Assembly: GCF_003364265.1 (NCBI RefSeq)
Contig: NZ_NXLW01000002.1
Span: 62,001 to 126,000, forward strand
Source of the DNA: Helicobacter aurati
GTDB taxonomy: Bacteria > Campylobacterota > Campylobacteria > Campylobacterales > Helicobacteraceae
Direction: 5' to 3'
DNA: 64,000 nt
Under the pieces are notes generated by a model, which saw only the letters and a program-made list of their open reading frames with translations, was not told the DNA's origin and ran no database searches. Each line of letters starts with the position of its first letter. Positions within the stretch are counted from its first letter, which is position 1. Below, in pieces: positions 37,382-46,918 of the stretch. The translations under genes and the position numbers were made by a program.

Positions 37382-38683
37382 ATGGATTATTTAGAAATTG
37401 AAGGCGGACATACATTACAAGGCAATGTTAAAATTTCTGGCGCAAAAAATGCGGCTCTTCCTTTATTGGCTCTCTCTCTTTTAGCTAAAAATGAATTTAT
37501 TTTGCAAAATATACCGCAAGTTAGTGATATTTCTACCTTTATTAAGTTACTTAATATGCTAGGCGCAAAAGTTTCTTTGCCCTCAAGTAATAATACAAAT
37601 ATCATAGAAAAAACTCTGATTTTTAATACGCAGGATGTGCATAATACCAAAGCAATCTATGACATTGTCCGTAAAATGCGTGCTTCTATACTTGTATTGG
37701 GACCATTGCTCACACGGTTTGGACATTGCGAAGTAAGCTTGCCCGGGGGTTGTGCAATCGGTGCTCGACCTGTGGATTTACATATCAAATCATTGCAGCA
37801 ATTAGGGGCAGATATAGAAGTCAATGGTGGATACATTATCGCAAAAGCCACAAACAAACTACAAGGCAGAGATATAGTTTTTGACAAAATCACAGTAACA
37901 GGAACAAGCAACGTCATCATGGCAGCAGCACTTGCAAAGGGACGAACAAAAATTATCAATGCCGCGAAAGAACCTGAAGTCATACAAGTTTGTCAGGCAC
38001 TACAAGATGCTGGATTACAAATCAAAGGAATTGGCACTCCAGAAATAGAAATAGAAGGTAGCAATGGTGAATTACTTGATTTCAAACCCATTCATATCAT
38101 TCCTGATAGAATCGAGGCAGGAACATATCTTTGTGCGGGGGCGATTACCAATTCGCATATTTGCTTACAGAATATCAATATAGAACACACAGAGAGTATT
38201 AGTGCAAAACTACGCGAAATAGGCTTTGAGATTCTCTATCGTGACTCGCTAAATAGCCAATCAATTGAAATATTACCTATGTCTCGCCCAGCAAAGGCTT
38301 TTAGAATCACCACAACTGAATATCCGGGCTTCCCGACTGATATGCAAGCACAATTCATGGCTTTAAGCACGCAATGCAATGGCTCTAGCTTCATTAAAGA
38401 AACTCTCTTTGAAAATCGTTTTATGCATGCTAGTGAGTTACAACGTTTGGGTGCCAACATTACTATTGATGGCAATGTAGCGCAAATTAACGGCAAAAAT
38501 GAACTCATTGGTGCTGATGTAATGGCGACAGACTTACGAGCATCTTCTGCGTTAGTGCTCGCTGCGCTTGTTGCAAAAGGAATTAGCAGGATTCACAGAA
38601 TCTATCATTTGGATAGAGGATATGAAAAATTAGAACAAAAATTAAACGCGCTAGGAGCAAAAATCACTAGGCTACAAGAATAA
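37382..38683 (+). CDS. murA: MurA, UDP-GlcNAc enolpyruvyl transferase
   Basis: MurA catalyses the first committed step of peptidoglycan synthesis. The 433-residue protein starts [28 protein letters not shown] (read in part: [11 protein letters not shown]), has the active-site Cys124 in [14 protein letters not shown], so it should be fosfomycin-sensitive, and [13 protein letters not shown] plus [13 protein letters not shown]. Length is standard. Single gene, plus strand. Confidence 0.97.
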   Translation: MDYLEIEGGHTLQGNVKISGAKNAALPLLALSLLAKNEFILQNIPQVSDISTFIKLLNMLGAKVSLPSSNNTNIIEKTLIFNTQDVHNTKAIYDIVRKMRASILVLGPLLTRFGHCEVSLPGGCAIGARPVDLHIKSLQQLGADIEVNGGYIIAKATNKLQGRDIVFDKITVTGTSNVIMAAALAKGRTKIINAAKEPEVIQVCQALQDAGLQIKGIGTPEIEIEGSNGELLDFKPIHIIPDRIEAGTYLCAGAITNSHICLQNINIEHTESISAKLREIGFEILYRDSLNSQSIEILPMSRPAKAFRITTTEYPGFPTDMQAQFMALSTQCNGSSFIKETLFENRFMHASELQRLGANITIDGNVAQINGKNELIGADVMATDLRASSALVLAALVAKGISRIHRIYHLDRGYEKLEQKLNALGAKITRLQE

Positions 38684-38820
38684 CCTCTTGATAGATAATT
38701 GTCAAATTCACTGAAGAACTATCTAAGCGCTCTAAGGAATCTTAAGTTGCTTTCAAAATATAGTCAATATAATCTTGTGTTGTCTTGCTTTATTTCTATC
38801 TATCAAAATCCTGTATGCTT

Positions 38821-40359
38821 TTAATTTCTATCTTTAAAATGACGATAATTAAAATCCTTTAAAAGTGTAAATTTATCTTCCTTAATTACACCAAGCTTTG
38901 GTAATTCAATGCCATTAAACGTAGTATTTTTCACGATTGTATAATGCATCATATCGCAAAGAGCTACTCTATCTCCAATATGAAGTTCCGTATCGAAACT
39001 GTAATCGCCAATAATATCGCCAGCCAAGCAAGTAGGACCACCGAAACGATAGGAATATTTCCCTTTATTTGCGCCCAAATCACTCTCTATATGCAAAGTT
39101 GGGGATAGAGTGCTCTTTTGATAGGAAATTTTATAACACATCGGTCGATAAGGCATTTCAAGACAATCAGGAGTATGACAACTCGCACTTATATCTAAAA
39201 TGGCAATATTTCCTTCGTTATGAATAATATCCACTACAGTGCCAATCAAATCTCCACATTGCCAGCCCACTGCTTCGCCAGGCTCTAAAAATATCTCGAT
39301 ATTATGATATTGATTTTTGAAATTCTTGATTAAAGAAATAAGCAAGTCGCAATTGTAATCTTCTCTTGTTATATGATGTCCACCACCAAAGTTAATCCAA
39401 CTTGAAAGCTTGATAAATGAATCAAAATACCGTATCACATGGGGAAGAGTGCGAGCTAGAGCTTCAGAATCTTGTTCGCAATGTGTATGAAAATGCAATC
39501 CATTAAACTCGGCTGCAAAAAAATCCTGTATAGTTGCATATCCATAGAGCGATGCATAAGATTCTATATCTTTATAAAATTCGCTAGGAATAATACCTAG
39601 CCTACTTTTAGAAACACACGGATTATAAATCGGGGGTTGCACTTCGCTATAAAGGGGATTTATACGCAATCCAATTTCAATTTTTTTCTTATTCTCTTTA
39701 AGTAAGTGCCTATTTTTAGAATCAATCATCGGTTTGAATCTATGCCACTGTCCAAAAGAATTAAAAATAATATGGGTAGCATACTCTAAAATCTCTTGCA
39801 TTTGCGATTCTTTATAAGCAGGAGAAAAAACACAAATATCTTTAACGGAATAATAATCCTTACTTCCTATATGCGTAGAATTTTTATCAAAAGATTCTAC
39901 TTCCTGCCGACACTGCTCTTGCCTTTTAATAATCTCTTCATAAGCCAAACGAGCTTCCCATGCTCCACTGCACGTAGCACCATGAAGATATTTACAAACA
40001 CTATCAAACTCACGCCAAAAGCTATAACCTTTGAGTGCCACAAGTATTTTGCAATCGCTAGCATGGGCAATTTCATGTAATAATTTTAAATTAAATTCCA
40101 AAGCATCGTAATATAAAACATAACAGGGGCTAGGTATAGCAGAAACCAAATCATATAATGAAACGTTACAATGTAGTTTCGATTCGCTCTCATAAGCTTC
40201 CAACCCAGTAGAAACACTTAAATCATTGCGGATTCGCTGATTGATTCTATATTGTTTGTTATACCTCGACTGATAACTTTCATTTGTTGGAATATATAAC
40301 ATCTGTTTTAAATAGTCTTGCAAACAAGTCTTTGTCTGTGTAGCTCTATCCTTTTGCAC
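38821..40359 (-). CDS. nspC: NspC, carboxynorspermidine decarboxylase, with N-terminal extension
   Basis: This PLP enzyme of the alanine-racemase fold decarboxylates carboxynorspermidine or carboxyspermidine in polyamine synthesis. Recognisable parts are IPSPCYVLYYDALEFNL, the PLP-Lys in LVALKGYSFW, SKSRLGI, FHTHCEQD, NFGGGHHIT and EPGEAVGW. At 512 residues it exceeds the usual ~400: ~75 extra residues precede the core and ~30 are inserted after AYEEIIKR. No start codon close to the core is evident. It sits 29 bases after cheV1, as HP0020 does after HP0019. Confidence 0.9.
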   Translation of the reverse strand: MQKDRATQTKTCLQDYLKQMLYIPTNESYQSRYNKQYRINQRIRNDLSVSTGLEAYESESKLHCNVSLYDLVSAIPSPCYVLYYDALEFNLKLLHEIAHASDCKILVALKGYSFWREFDSVCKYLHGATCSGAWEARLAYEEIIKRQEQCRQEVESFDKNSTHIGSKDYYSVKDICVFSPAYKESQMQEILEYATHIIFNSFGQWHRFKPMIDSKNRHLLKENKKKIEIGLRINPLYSEVQPPIYNPCVSKSRLGIIPSEFYKDIESYASLYGYATIQDFFAAEFNGLHFHTHCEQDSEALARTLPHVIRYFDSFIKLSSWINFGGGHHITREDYNCDLLISLIKNFKNQYHNIEIFLEPGEAVGWQCGDLIGTVVDIIHNEGNIAILDISASCHTPDCLEMPYRPMCYKISYQKSTLSPTLHIESDLGANKGKYSYRFGGPTCLAGDIIGDYSFDTELHIGDRVALCDMMHYTIVKNTTFNGIELPKLGVIKEDKFTLLKDFNYRHFKDRN

Positions 40360-40388
40360 GTTCTACCCTAAATTATATATTCTATTAT

Positions 40389-41342
40389 TTATAACATTAA
40401 TTCGCGTACTGCCTTTTCAATTTGAATTGGATTAGATTTTGAGATAAATTCATCTGCATTAAGAGAAAGTGCCATTTCTTCATTGCTACTACCACTCATA
40501 GAAGAATTAACAACAATAGGCAAATGTTTAGTTCTAGAATCTGTTTTTATTTGCTTAATAACCTCAAATCCGCTTGCTTCTGGCATTTCCAAATCCGTAA
40601 TAATTAACCCTATATCATTAATATCAGTTCCTTGATCAAAAATATAGTCAAGCAATTGCTGCCCATTGACAAAATCTATATGTGCCACGCCCAATTGATT
40701 GAGAATTGCCTGCATTGTTTTAAGAACAGTTGGACTATCATCAGCTAAAAGAATCTTTTTTGAGGAATTAACTTGTTTAACGTTTTGCATTTCTTTATTT
40801 TTTTCTTCTTCAATCCACGGGAAAACATCTACAAGCATTTTTTCAATATCTACAACTTGCACAAGCCTTCCATCAAAATACCTTGTTCTGGATACTAATT
40901 TACCATTACCGCTACTTCCACCAACGCCTGCACTTTGCTCAATTTCTGTCCACTTCTTATTGAGAATTCTATCAGCTTCATAGATTCTCACACCAATTGT
41001 CCATCGTGAAAACTCACATATCATAATAATATCTTCTTCTCCCTTTTCCCTTTGAACCTTGAAAGAACGTAAATCTTTATTGGGCAGTTCCGAATCATAA
41101 AAAAACCATTTCCGCATATCAATCAGCGGTATAGTAAGCTCTCGAATAGTAATCAACCCTTCAACGAGAGAATTGCTTTCATGACTTACAATAGTCAATA
41201 CACCATCATATTTCACTACTTCGCGTATTTTAAAAACATTAACGGCATATAAATCCTTGTTTTTTTCAAGCCGAAAACACAAAAGCTGTAACTCATTATT
41301 TTTATATAAACTTGTTACTTGATCGATATTAGACATCGCCAT
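40389..41342 (-). CDS. cheV1: CheV1, chemotaxis coupling protein
   Basis: CheV links chemoreceptors to CheA and has a receiver domain. The 317-residue protein has an N-terminal CheW-like domain (residues ~15-175) and a C-terminal receiver (LLADDSPTVLKTM, phospho-Asp in IITDLEMPEASG, NSSMSGSSNEE). Stretches such as IDQVTSL-KNNELQLLCF are near-identical to H. pylori CheV1 (HP0019). Start may be 41342 or the Met two codons later. It is followed by nspC as in H. pylori. Confidence 0.93.
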   Translation of the reverse strand: MAMSNIDQVTSLYKNNELQLLCFRLEKNKDLYAVNVFKIREVVKYDGVLTIVSHESNSLVEGLITIRELTIPLIDMRKWFFYDSELPNKDLRSFKVQREKGEEDIIMICEFSRWTIGVRIYEADRILNKKWTEIEQSAGVGGSSGNGKLVSRTRYFDGRLVQVVDIEKMLVDVFPWIEEEKNKEMQNVKQVNSSKKILLADDSPTVLKTMQAILNQLGVAHIDFVNGQQLLDYIFDQGTDINDIGLIITDLEMPEASGFEVIKQIKTDSRTKHLPIVVNSSMSGSSNEEMALSLNADEFISKSNPIQIEKAVRELML

Positions 41343-41417
41343 GTTGAAGCCTTTAGTAAAAATTAAGCAAAATCAAAAGTAAATCATAACACAAAATTGG
41401 ATAATTTATTTCCTAAC

Positions 41418-41789
41418 TTACCGTAAGTCTTCGCACTTAAAAGTCTTTCTTTTAAAAACTGCGCCCATACTTATTTGACAATCTTGACTAATATTTGGCT
41501 TCATAAGTGCTAATTTGATTTTTTGCACTAAAGGATAAAGTGAGAAAAGCTTGGAAGCTGTATCGCATAAAGCATCCTCAATTAAACCATACTTTCCCTG
41601 ACAAAGGATAGTAATTAAGGAATCGCGCACGAGTAAATAATCCAAGAATTCTCCCTCATACCGATAATATAAGGAAGCATTAATTAACAAAGGCTGTTTT
41701 TCTTTACGTTCATGAGGCAATATACCAATAATGGTTTCAATCTCTAACGACTGAATATTGAGCTTAATAAACTTAGACATTAACATCAT
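41418..41789 (-). CDS. folB: FolB-like dihydroneopterin aldolase
   Basis: The protein (~123 residues) shows the FolB pattern: LEIETIIGILPHERKEKQPL, then the YGLIEDALCDTASKLF helix with the conserved Glu, and IKLALMKP. The enzyme releases glycolaldehyde from dihydroneopterin before the FolK step. Several start codons are close together (GTG 41792, ATG 41789, 41786, 41780); ATG 41789 overlaps the stop of the Hof gene as TGATG, which suggests coupling. Its pairing with an outer-membrane protein is odd. Confidence 0.82.
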   Translation of the reverse strand: MMLMSKFIKLNIQSLEIETIIGILPHERKEKQPLLINASLYYRYEGEFLDYLLVRDSLITILCQGKYGLIEDALCDTASKLFSLYPLVQKIKLALMKPNISQDCQISMGAVFKRKTFKCEDLR

Positions 41790-43195
41790 CACACTGAAAC
41801 GCGAATAAACCCACGAATAAGCGTATAATTATTTCCACCATAGAAATTCACAGCTGGAATAGTATTAAGGGGATTAGTACTTGTTGGGGAAGGATAAGCT
41901 GTATTATTATACACACCGACAAAGCTTAAGCCGATTTTCCCGCGTACATAATGCTTCCACAAAGAAAACTCATATTCTCCTTTTGCTTCAAAACTAAAAA
42001 TATTACCAAATTCTGAAAAAGTACCTCTTACACCAGCTTCTACTTTAAAAAGATGCTTCATACCAATACTCATTGCGGCATAAGGAGTAATTGCTCCTCC
42101 CCAAAACATACCAACATTATATTTAAAAGGTGCTTTATGCCCATAATAATCAATGAGCTCTGCTCCACTTGTACTCACACCAATTAACCCAAACTTAACC
42201 TTTAGAAATTGATTCCATATCATTTCTTGTTCAGCCCATGCAATTGCGGATAAATCTCGCGCTGTGCCTGCGTTAGAACTCGCGTCAGCCGCACTTTCAA
42301 AATTATGACTAGGTGCTGTATTGCCAATAACATAGGTATGTGGAGCTTTATAATATTTGTTATAAGCTACAATATGCAGCTTTGTTTTCATTTCAAGGTC
42401 TCGCGTAACGTGATAACCAACTTGTGTTTTAACACCAAATGCGCTAAAAAATCCCGTTACATAAGCATAAGGTTCTAAATAAATATGATGTGGCAACTTA
42501 ATTTTTGCGTGAAGAAGATATGTACCAAAACTACTTAATTCACTTCGAAAGGGCGTAACATACTCATTTGAAACCATTGCACTCCCATAGGAGGCAGTAG
42601 CATGAAGCGAAGTGTATTTAATTCCATCATAGGTAATAGCAAAACCCTGTGAATTAAAAGTATTCCATTCTGCATTAGATCTGTAGCGACCTGCCGTAAA
42701 GTGAATGCCATATCGATTGTCAATATAATCAATATATGCAGAATCCAAAAGGAATATTTGCTTAGCATCTTCATAACGTTCGTGCGAGGCATTTTGAATG
42801 GTAAGAATAGGAGCGGCAAGCACAAAGCCAATTCCAGCTTTTAGACCTTTTAACCTACCTGTCTCATAATAACCCAAAAAAGTACCATCCAAAATAGTTA
42901 ATTCATCACCAAAAGCCTGTTGATAAAACAATGAGGCAGATAAATCGTGGTAGCCATTCTTCCAAAAGGCATCGACAAGATTCTGCGCCTCCGTACTTTG
43001 ATTGTAGCTATGAGGTGTTGCGGAAAAAGCAAAAGTTGAACAAGATACCATGCAGTAAATTGCCATTACCTTTGTTTTATTGAATCGTAAAAACGCAGAT
43101 AGATTACTTTTTTTAAAAAAAAATGCCATAAAAAACACATACTCAACAAATCTCAACCCGTTCATTGTAAAAAACCTATTCATAGAAATACCCAA
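41789..43195 (-). CDS. Hof-type outer-membrane porin
   Basis: The 468-residue protein has an export signal ending near FAFSA-TP (about residue 59) and an ~18-strand barrel with alternating aromatic residues that resembles the Helicobacter Hof family and OprD-like porins (AFWKNGYHDLSASLFYQQ after the signal; IRGFIRVSV at the end). The N-terminus is unusually long, with several Met, and contains a T9A7 run (see the separate entry). The end overlaps folB. The solute is unknown. Confidence 0.82.
   Translation of the reverse strand: MGISMNRFFTMNGLRFVEYVFFMAFFFKKSNLSAFLRFNKTKVMAIYCMVSCSTFAFSATPHSYNQSTEAQNLVDAFWKNGYHDLSASLFYQQAFGDELTILDGTFLGYYETGRLKGLKAGIGFVLAAPILTIQNASHERYEDAKQIFLLDSAYIDYIDNRYGIHFTAGRYRSNAEWNTFNSQGFAITYDGIKYTSLHATASYGSAMVSNEYVTPFRSELSSFGTYLLHAKIKLPHHIYLEPYAYVTGFFSAFGVKTQVGYHVTRDLEMKTKLHIVAYNKYYKAPHTYVIGNTAPSHNFESAADASSNAGTARDLSAIAWAEQEMIWNQFLKVKFGLIGVSTSGAELIDYYGHKAPFKYNVGMFWGGAITPYAAMSIGMKHLFKVEAGVRGTFSEFGNIFSFEAKGEYEFSLWKHYVRGKIGLSFVGVYNNTAYPSPTSTNPLNTIPAVNFYGGNNYTLIRGFIRVSV
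43108..43123 (-). repeat. T9-A7 homopolymer pair in the Hof signal region
   Basis: On the coding strand nine T (43123-43115) are followed by seven A (43114-43108), encoding FFFKK early in the Hof-like gene. Such tracts are prone to slippage, and a one-base change would shift the frame before the mature protein. Confidence 0.5.
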
Positions 43196-43331
43196 ATAAA
43201 TAAATTAAACTAAGATTTATAGCAAAAAGTAATCCAAAATTATAGTCAAGGTGTATTTCTATTAACATAAAATTGCAAAAAAATGTTCTCTAACCTAGTA
43301 GAATCATCGTTAGTGTAAAAAGAAATGAACG

Positions 43332-43913
43332 TTATGATTCCAACAATCCATCAATCTTTGGGAGAGTGATGCCCTGCTGATATTGATACTTTCCTCCCTT
43401 ATCTCTATAACTTTGCATGCAAGTTTCATCTCCTGTAAAAAAAAGAACTTGCGCTATACCTTCATTAGCATAAATTTTCGCTGGTAACGGTGTTGTATTT
43501 GATATTTCAATCGTAATAAAACCTTCAAATTCTGGCTCAAATGGCGTAACATTTACAATAATTCCACAACGCGCATAAGTACTTTTACCAAGACAAATCG
43601 CTAAAACATTTTTGGGGATTCTAAAATATTCTATTGTTCTTGCAAGTGCGAAAGAATTAGGAGGAACAATGCAAAATCCTTCCTTATTTGTTTTCACTTC
43701 AACAACATTTTTTTCGTGAAAGTCTTTAGGATCTACAATGGTTGCACCAATGTTAGTAAAAATCATAAATTCACAACCTACTCGAATATCATATCCATAA
43801 CTACTTAGTCCATAACTAATCACACCTCTATTAATTTGTGTTTCAACAAAAGGCGTAATCATAGCATTTTCTAAACTTTGCTGTTTTATCCATGTATCTG
43901 ATTTAAGCCCCAT
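43332..43913 (-). CDS. dcd: dCTP deaminase
   Basis: Dcd deaminates dCTP to dUTP for thymidylate synthesis. The 193-residue trimeric dUTPase-fold protein has [47 protein letters not shown] with the catalytic Glu, and IAQVLFF. Length matches the family (~188). Gene stands alone with 100-base gaps either side. Confidence 0.96.
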   Translation of the reverse strand: MGLKSDTWIKQQSLENAMITPFVETQINRGVISYGLSSYGYDIRVGCEFMIFTNIGATIVDPKDFHEKNVVEVKTNKEGFCIVPPNSFALARTIEYFRIPKNVLAICLGKSTYARCGIIVNVTPFEPEFEGFITIEISNTTPLPAKIYANEGIAQVLFFTGDETCMQSYRDKGGKYQYQQGITLPKIDGLLES

Positions 43914-44020
43914 TTGCTTCCTTAATTATCAACAATAGTAACATTATAGCATGATTCTATGAAAACTTAAGTTAAGCAATTCTAAGCAATTCATGCATCG
44001 TCAAAGTGAAAATTCAATGC

Positions 44021-44602
44021 TTAAAGATTCTTAGCCGCCAAATAGATGTGTGCTTGCCGTATTAGCTCATAACCTACAATAGCAACAACATTAGAAAGAT
44101 TGAGACAACGACAATCTTTAGCCATAGGAATAGTAAGATATTTGCCTCGAATAAGAGAGAAACAAGATTGGAAACAATCATTTAATCCATTTGTTTCGCT
44201 ACCAAAATACAAAAAATAATGGAAAGATTTTATACATTGACTGGATTTTTGCATAGCAAAAAAATCCTGCATAAAATAAGAAGTATTGACTTTAGAACTA
44301 AAGGCAAAATGCAAAGAAGAAAATGTGGGCTTTGATTCTAATTCATGGGCTAGGGAAAAATATTGAGCATCTAATGCGGCAAAGAAAGCCTTTGTACTTT
44401 CATATTCTTTTACATTAAGTTTGTCCCAATAGTCAAGCCCCGCTCTTCTTACAAACTTCGATTCTAAACTAAAGCCTAACGGATGTATAAGATGTAAAGT
44501 TGCATTCATCGCAGCACATAGTCTTGCAATGTTACCTGTATTTTGCGGAATCTGTGGATTAACCAAAACAATATGCAAAGCAATAGAATCTTGAGCAAAC
44601 AT
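44021..44602 (-). CDS. trmL: TrmL, tRNA (cytidine34-2'-O)-methyltransferase
   Basis: This SPOUT-fold enzyme methylates the wobble base of tRNA-Leu. The 193-residue protein has the family start VLVNPQIPQNTGNIARLCAA, RRAGLDYW, YFGSETNGL and the knot segment IPM...CRCLNLSNVVAIVGYE. Length is slightly above the usual 155-160 because of an insert in the middle. It leads nothing downstream but a 107-base gap to dcd. Confidence 0.93.
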   Translation of the reverse strand: MFAQDSIALHIVLVNPQIPQNTGNIARLCAAMNATLHLIHPLGFSLESKFVRRAGLDYWDKLNVKEYESTKAFFAALDAQYFSLAHELESKPTFSSLHFAFSSKVNTSYFMQDFFAMQKSSQCIKSFHYFLYFGSETNGLNDCFQSCFSLIRGKYLTIPMAKDCRCLNLSNVVAIVGYELIRQAHIYLAAKNL

Positions 44603-44662
44603 AGTTATAAATACTTATTATAAATAGACAAATTTACCTAAAAACAGATTAATCTGAAATCT

Positions 44663-45490
44663 TTATTGGCTCTTGTCATCCTCTTTTACCTTAGGTTGAT
44701 TCTGCTTGGCTGAAAGATATTCAGAAAGAAAAGCATAAGCACGTGAAATTTCCTGCAAATCTTTAGCACTTGATTGATTATAGGGTTTAGTAAGATTTTT
44801 ATGATCAAGAATATGTTGTTGCTTCTCTCGAAACAACGTATCCATAGCATCATTGAGCTGTTTAGAATCAAAATCATCAGTAAGCCCAAGCAATAACAAG
44901 GCACGTTGTAAATCCATAGTAGTGGTAGAATCTTTCTCGTTAATCGCCTTAAATTCATCATAGAGCTGATTAAAGTCGTTATTTTCTATTTCTAAAATTG
45001 CAGCTACATCGATAATACATTCCTCTTCTTGTTGAGCAAAGTATCCATCTGCATAAGCTAATGCAAACATAAATTCAATAATTTTCACCCTTTTTTTATA
45101 CTGCCCAATAGTTTCATCACGAAACAACATAGCAAGCTCTTGAATATCTTCACTGCCGGATTCCCGATAAATTTCTAAAAACAAAGATTCTGGTTGCAAG
45201 GAATCTTTTGCCATATCTTCAACTATTCCTTCAATAAGCTTTTGTTCTAATAAACAGCTTTTCCCGTCGGCATAGCTCAATCTGCCTAAAATCCTCATTA
45301 GAATCCCATATTCAGAAATTTTTAATTTTTCTTTGGGATTTAATATCACTTCTTGAACAGGAATATCTTGCTTTTGTGTAAAAGAAGATTCTGAATCTAA
45401 TGGCGTAAGTGGATTGCTAAGATAAATTTTGAAACTTTTTACAAGATAAAAAATAATGCCCGCTGCTATAAAAAATAATAAGAATTCCAT
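44663..45490 (-). CDS. DjlA-like membrane protein (TerB domain, degenerate J domain)
   Basis: The 275-residue protein has one N-terminal membrane helix (LLFFIAAGIIFYLV), a TerB-like domain (about 60-185, with YGILMRILGRLSYADGKS and MFALAYADGYFAQQEEE) and a C-terminal J-like domain (LLLLGLTDDFDSKQLNDAM ... EISRAYAFLSEYL). In true DjlA the J domain has HPD; here that place reads ILDHKN, so DnaK activation by the standard mode is doubtful. It lies 11 bases after the small membrane-protein gene. Confidence 0.75.
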   Translation of the reverse strand: MEFLLFFIAAGIIFYLVKSFKIYLSNPLTPLDSESSFTQKQDIPVQEVILNPKEKLKISEYGILMRILGRLSYADGKSCLLEQKLIEGIVEDMAKDSLQPESLFLEIYRESGSEDIQELAMLFRDETIGQYKKRVKIIEFMFALAYADGYFAQQEEECIIDVAAILEIENNDFNQLYDEFKAINEKDSTTTMDLQRALLLLGLTDDFDSKQLNDAMDTLFREKQQHILDHKNLTKPYNQSSAKDLQEISRAYAFLSEYLSAKQNQPKVKEDDKSQ

Positions 45491-45501
45491 AGAATTTCCT
45501 T

Positions 45502-45822
45502 TCAGATTTTTAACTTTTTCCTCAACTCTTGTTTACGAGCTTGTTCTGCCTCAAGAGCTTGCTTCTTGAGTGTACGTTTCTCTTCTAATTGCTTTTCTGC
45601 GATAAGCCTTCTACGTTCTCTTGCTTCTTGAATTTTCAAGCGATAGGCATCTCTCTCTTTCGGATCTTGATATTTAACAGGTTTCATAAAAAATGCAAAC
45701 AAGATCATTGCAGACAAAATAACCGCAATAGGAGCTTGTTGTGGACCATTAAGATGATACCATGCAGCACCTATCAAACAAGCAAAAAAAATCTTCAATA
45801 CGGGAATCATATCTTTCTTCAA
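45502..45822 (-). CDS. Small membrane protein with basic coiled-coil tail
   Basis: The ~102-106 residue protein has two membrane helices (IPVLKIFFACLIGAAWY and IAVILSAMILFAFF) and a highly charged C-terminal helix of ~55 residues rich in Arg, Lys and Glu. It starts either at TTG 45822 or, with the more usual codon, at ATG 45810; neither has a strong ribosome site. It is squeezed between the HdrB-like gene (9 bases) and the DjlA-like gene (11 bases), so the three are probably one operon. Family not recognised. Confidence 0.65.
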   Translation of the reverse strand: MKKDMIPVLKIFFACLIGAAWYHLNGPQQAPIAVILSAMILFAFFMKPVKYQDPKERDAYRLKIQEARERRRLIAEKQLEEKRTLKKQALEAEQARKQELRKKLKI

Positions 45823-45831
45823 ACATAAAGA

Positions 45832-46800
45832 TTAAGAAGCTTTTACATTATCCAAAATAAAGCTTGGCTTTATGGCATGCAAATCAAAGGCAGCTTCTTT
45901 TGGTTTGTCAAAACAAAGTAGCAATAATTGTGCCAAATGTAATATGGGAATTTCGATTCTATCTCGTTTACAATATTTCGAACAAAGTTTAAAATGTTTA
46001 TCAAAGATATTAAGCGAAGAATTTGAAAATACACAAAGAAAATCTACACCTAAATCAATTCCAGCATAAAGAATTTCTCCACTTTTTTGGTATGCCATAT
46101 TTTCGTTAAAGGGTAGCAAATGTGTGTAAGATTGCATACTAAAGGGCATTTCAAATGCCTGTAAACCTATTTGTGCAAAAGTTCTACTCAAACCCTGATA
46201 TTCACCATTGAGATTGCAATCAAAATGCCTATTAGAATAATAAAGGCAGGTAGAAAAACCCGTATGGCCGTTGCCAATATCTTGTTTGGGTAAAATCAGC
46301 GGCATAGCACTACTTCTACTAACAGAGTAAATATTTTTTAATGCGGTGTTATCTGCAAAACCACCATTAGACATAAAACGCAATTTAATATGTTGCTCTA
46401 TATCCTGCATATATTCTGCAACCATAGTAGGAAAATAAGCTACATATTTATGAAGCATAGAAATATCAATATCGATATTCTGTATTTTCATCTCTTTTAC
46501 AAGAAAGTCACGTATTGCTTCATTGTTATAAACAAAACTAATTGCACAAATGATATTCGCATACGAATCTTCTTCTAAAGCAAGTAAAATGCAGTTTCTC
46601 TTTGCGGCTAACCAAATATTATAAATATTAGCAAAAACGAACTGTTCAATCTTACCTATACGTCCATAATAACCACCATGATATTTAAACTTCTCATTAC
46701 TATTTAACACTTGCTGCGATATATTAAGTTGCTCTAATACTGCCCGTGAAGCAACCGCAAAAGAACTAGGATGCGTAAAACAATCATAAAGTAAATACAT
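45832..46800 (-). CDS. HdrB-like protein that has lost its CCG cysteines
   Basis: The 322-residue protein ends with an HdrB-type CCG-domain segment (GIDLGVDFLCVF ... FDKHFKLC ... IPILHLAQLLLLCF, then a final LHAIKP). In heterodisulfide-reductase HdrB and related LutA/GlpC proteins this domain has CC pairs binding non-cubane iron-sulfur clusters; here the Cys pairs are absent or changed. A redox role is therefore uncertain. AAGGA favours ATG 46800 over the TTG at 46815. The DUF5644-like gene upstream is 118 bases away. Confidence 0.6.
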   Translation of the reverse strand: MYLLYDCFTHPSSFAVASRAVLEQLNISQQVLNSNEKFKYHGGYYGRIGKIEQFVFANIYNIWLAAKRNCILLALEEDSYANIICAISFVYNNEAIRDFLVKEMKIQNIDIDISMLHKYVAYFPTMVAEYMQDIEQHIKLRFMSNGGFADNTALKNIYSVSRSSAMPLILPKQDIGNGHTGFSTCLYYSNRHFDCNLNGEYQGLSRTFAQIGLQAFEMPFSMQSYTHLLPFNENMAYQKSGEILYAGIDLGVDFLCVFSNSSLNIFDKHFKLCSKYCKRDRIEIPILHLAQLLLLCFDKPKEAAFDLHAIKPSFILDNVKAS

Positions 46801-46918
46801 AAAAATCCTTATCAACTTCTTGTTATCAGTATATTAGTAGAGAGTATCAAACCACCATATTCAACTATGCTATTCCTCAAATAAGCTTACTCTAATAACA
46901 GCTGTTTGCTAAGCCGTC

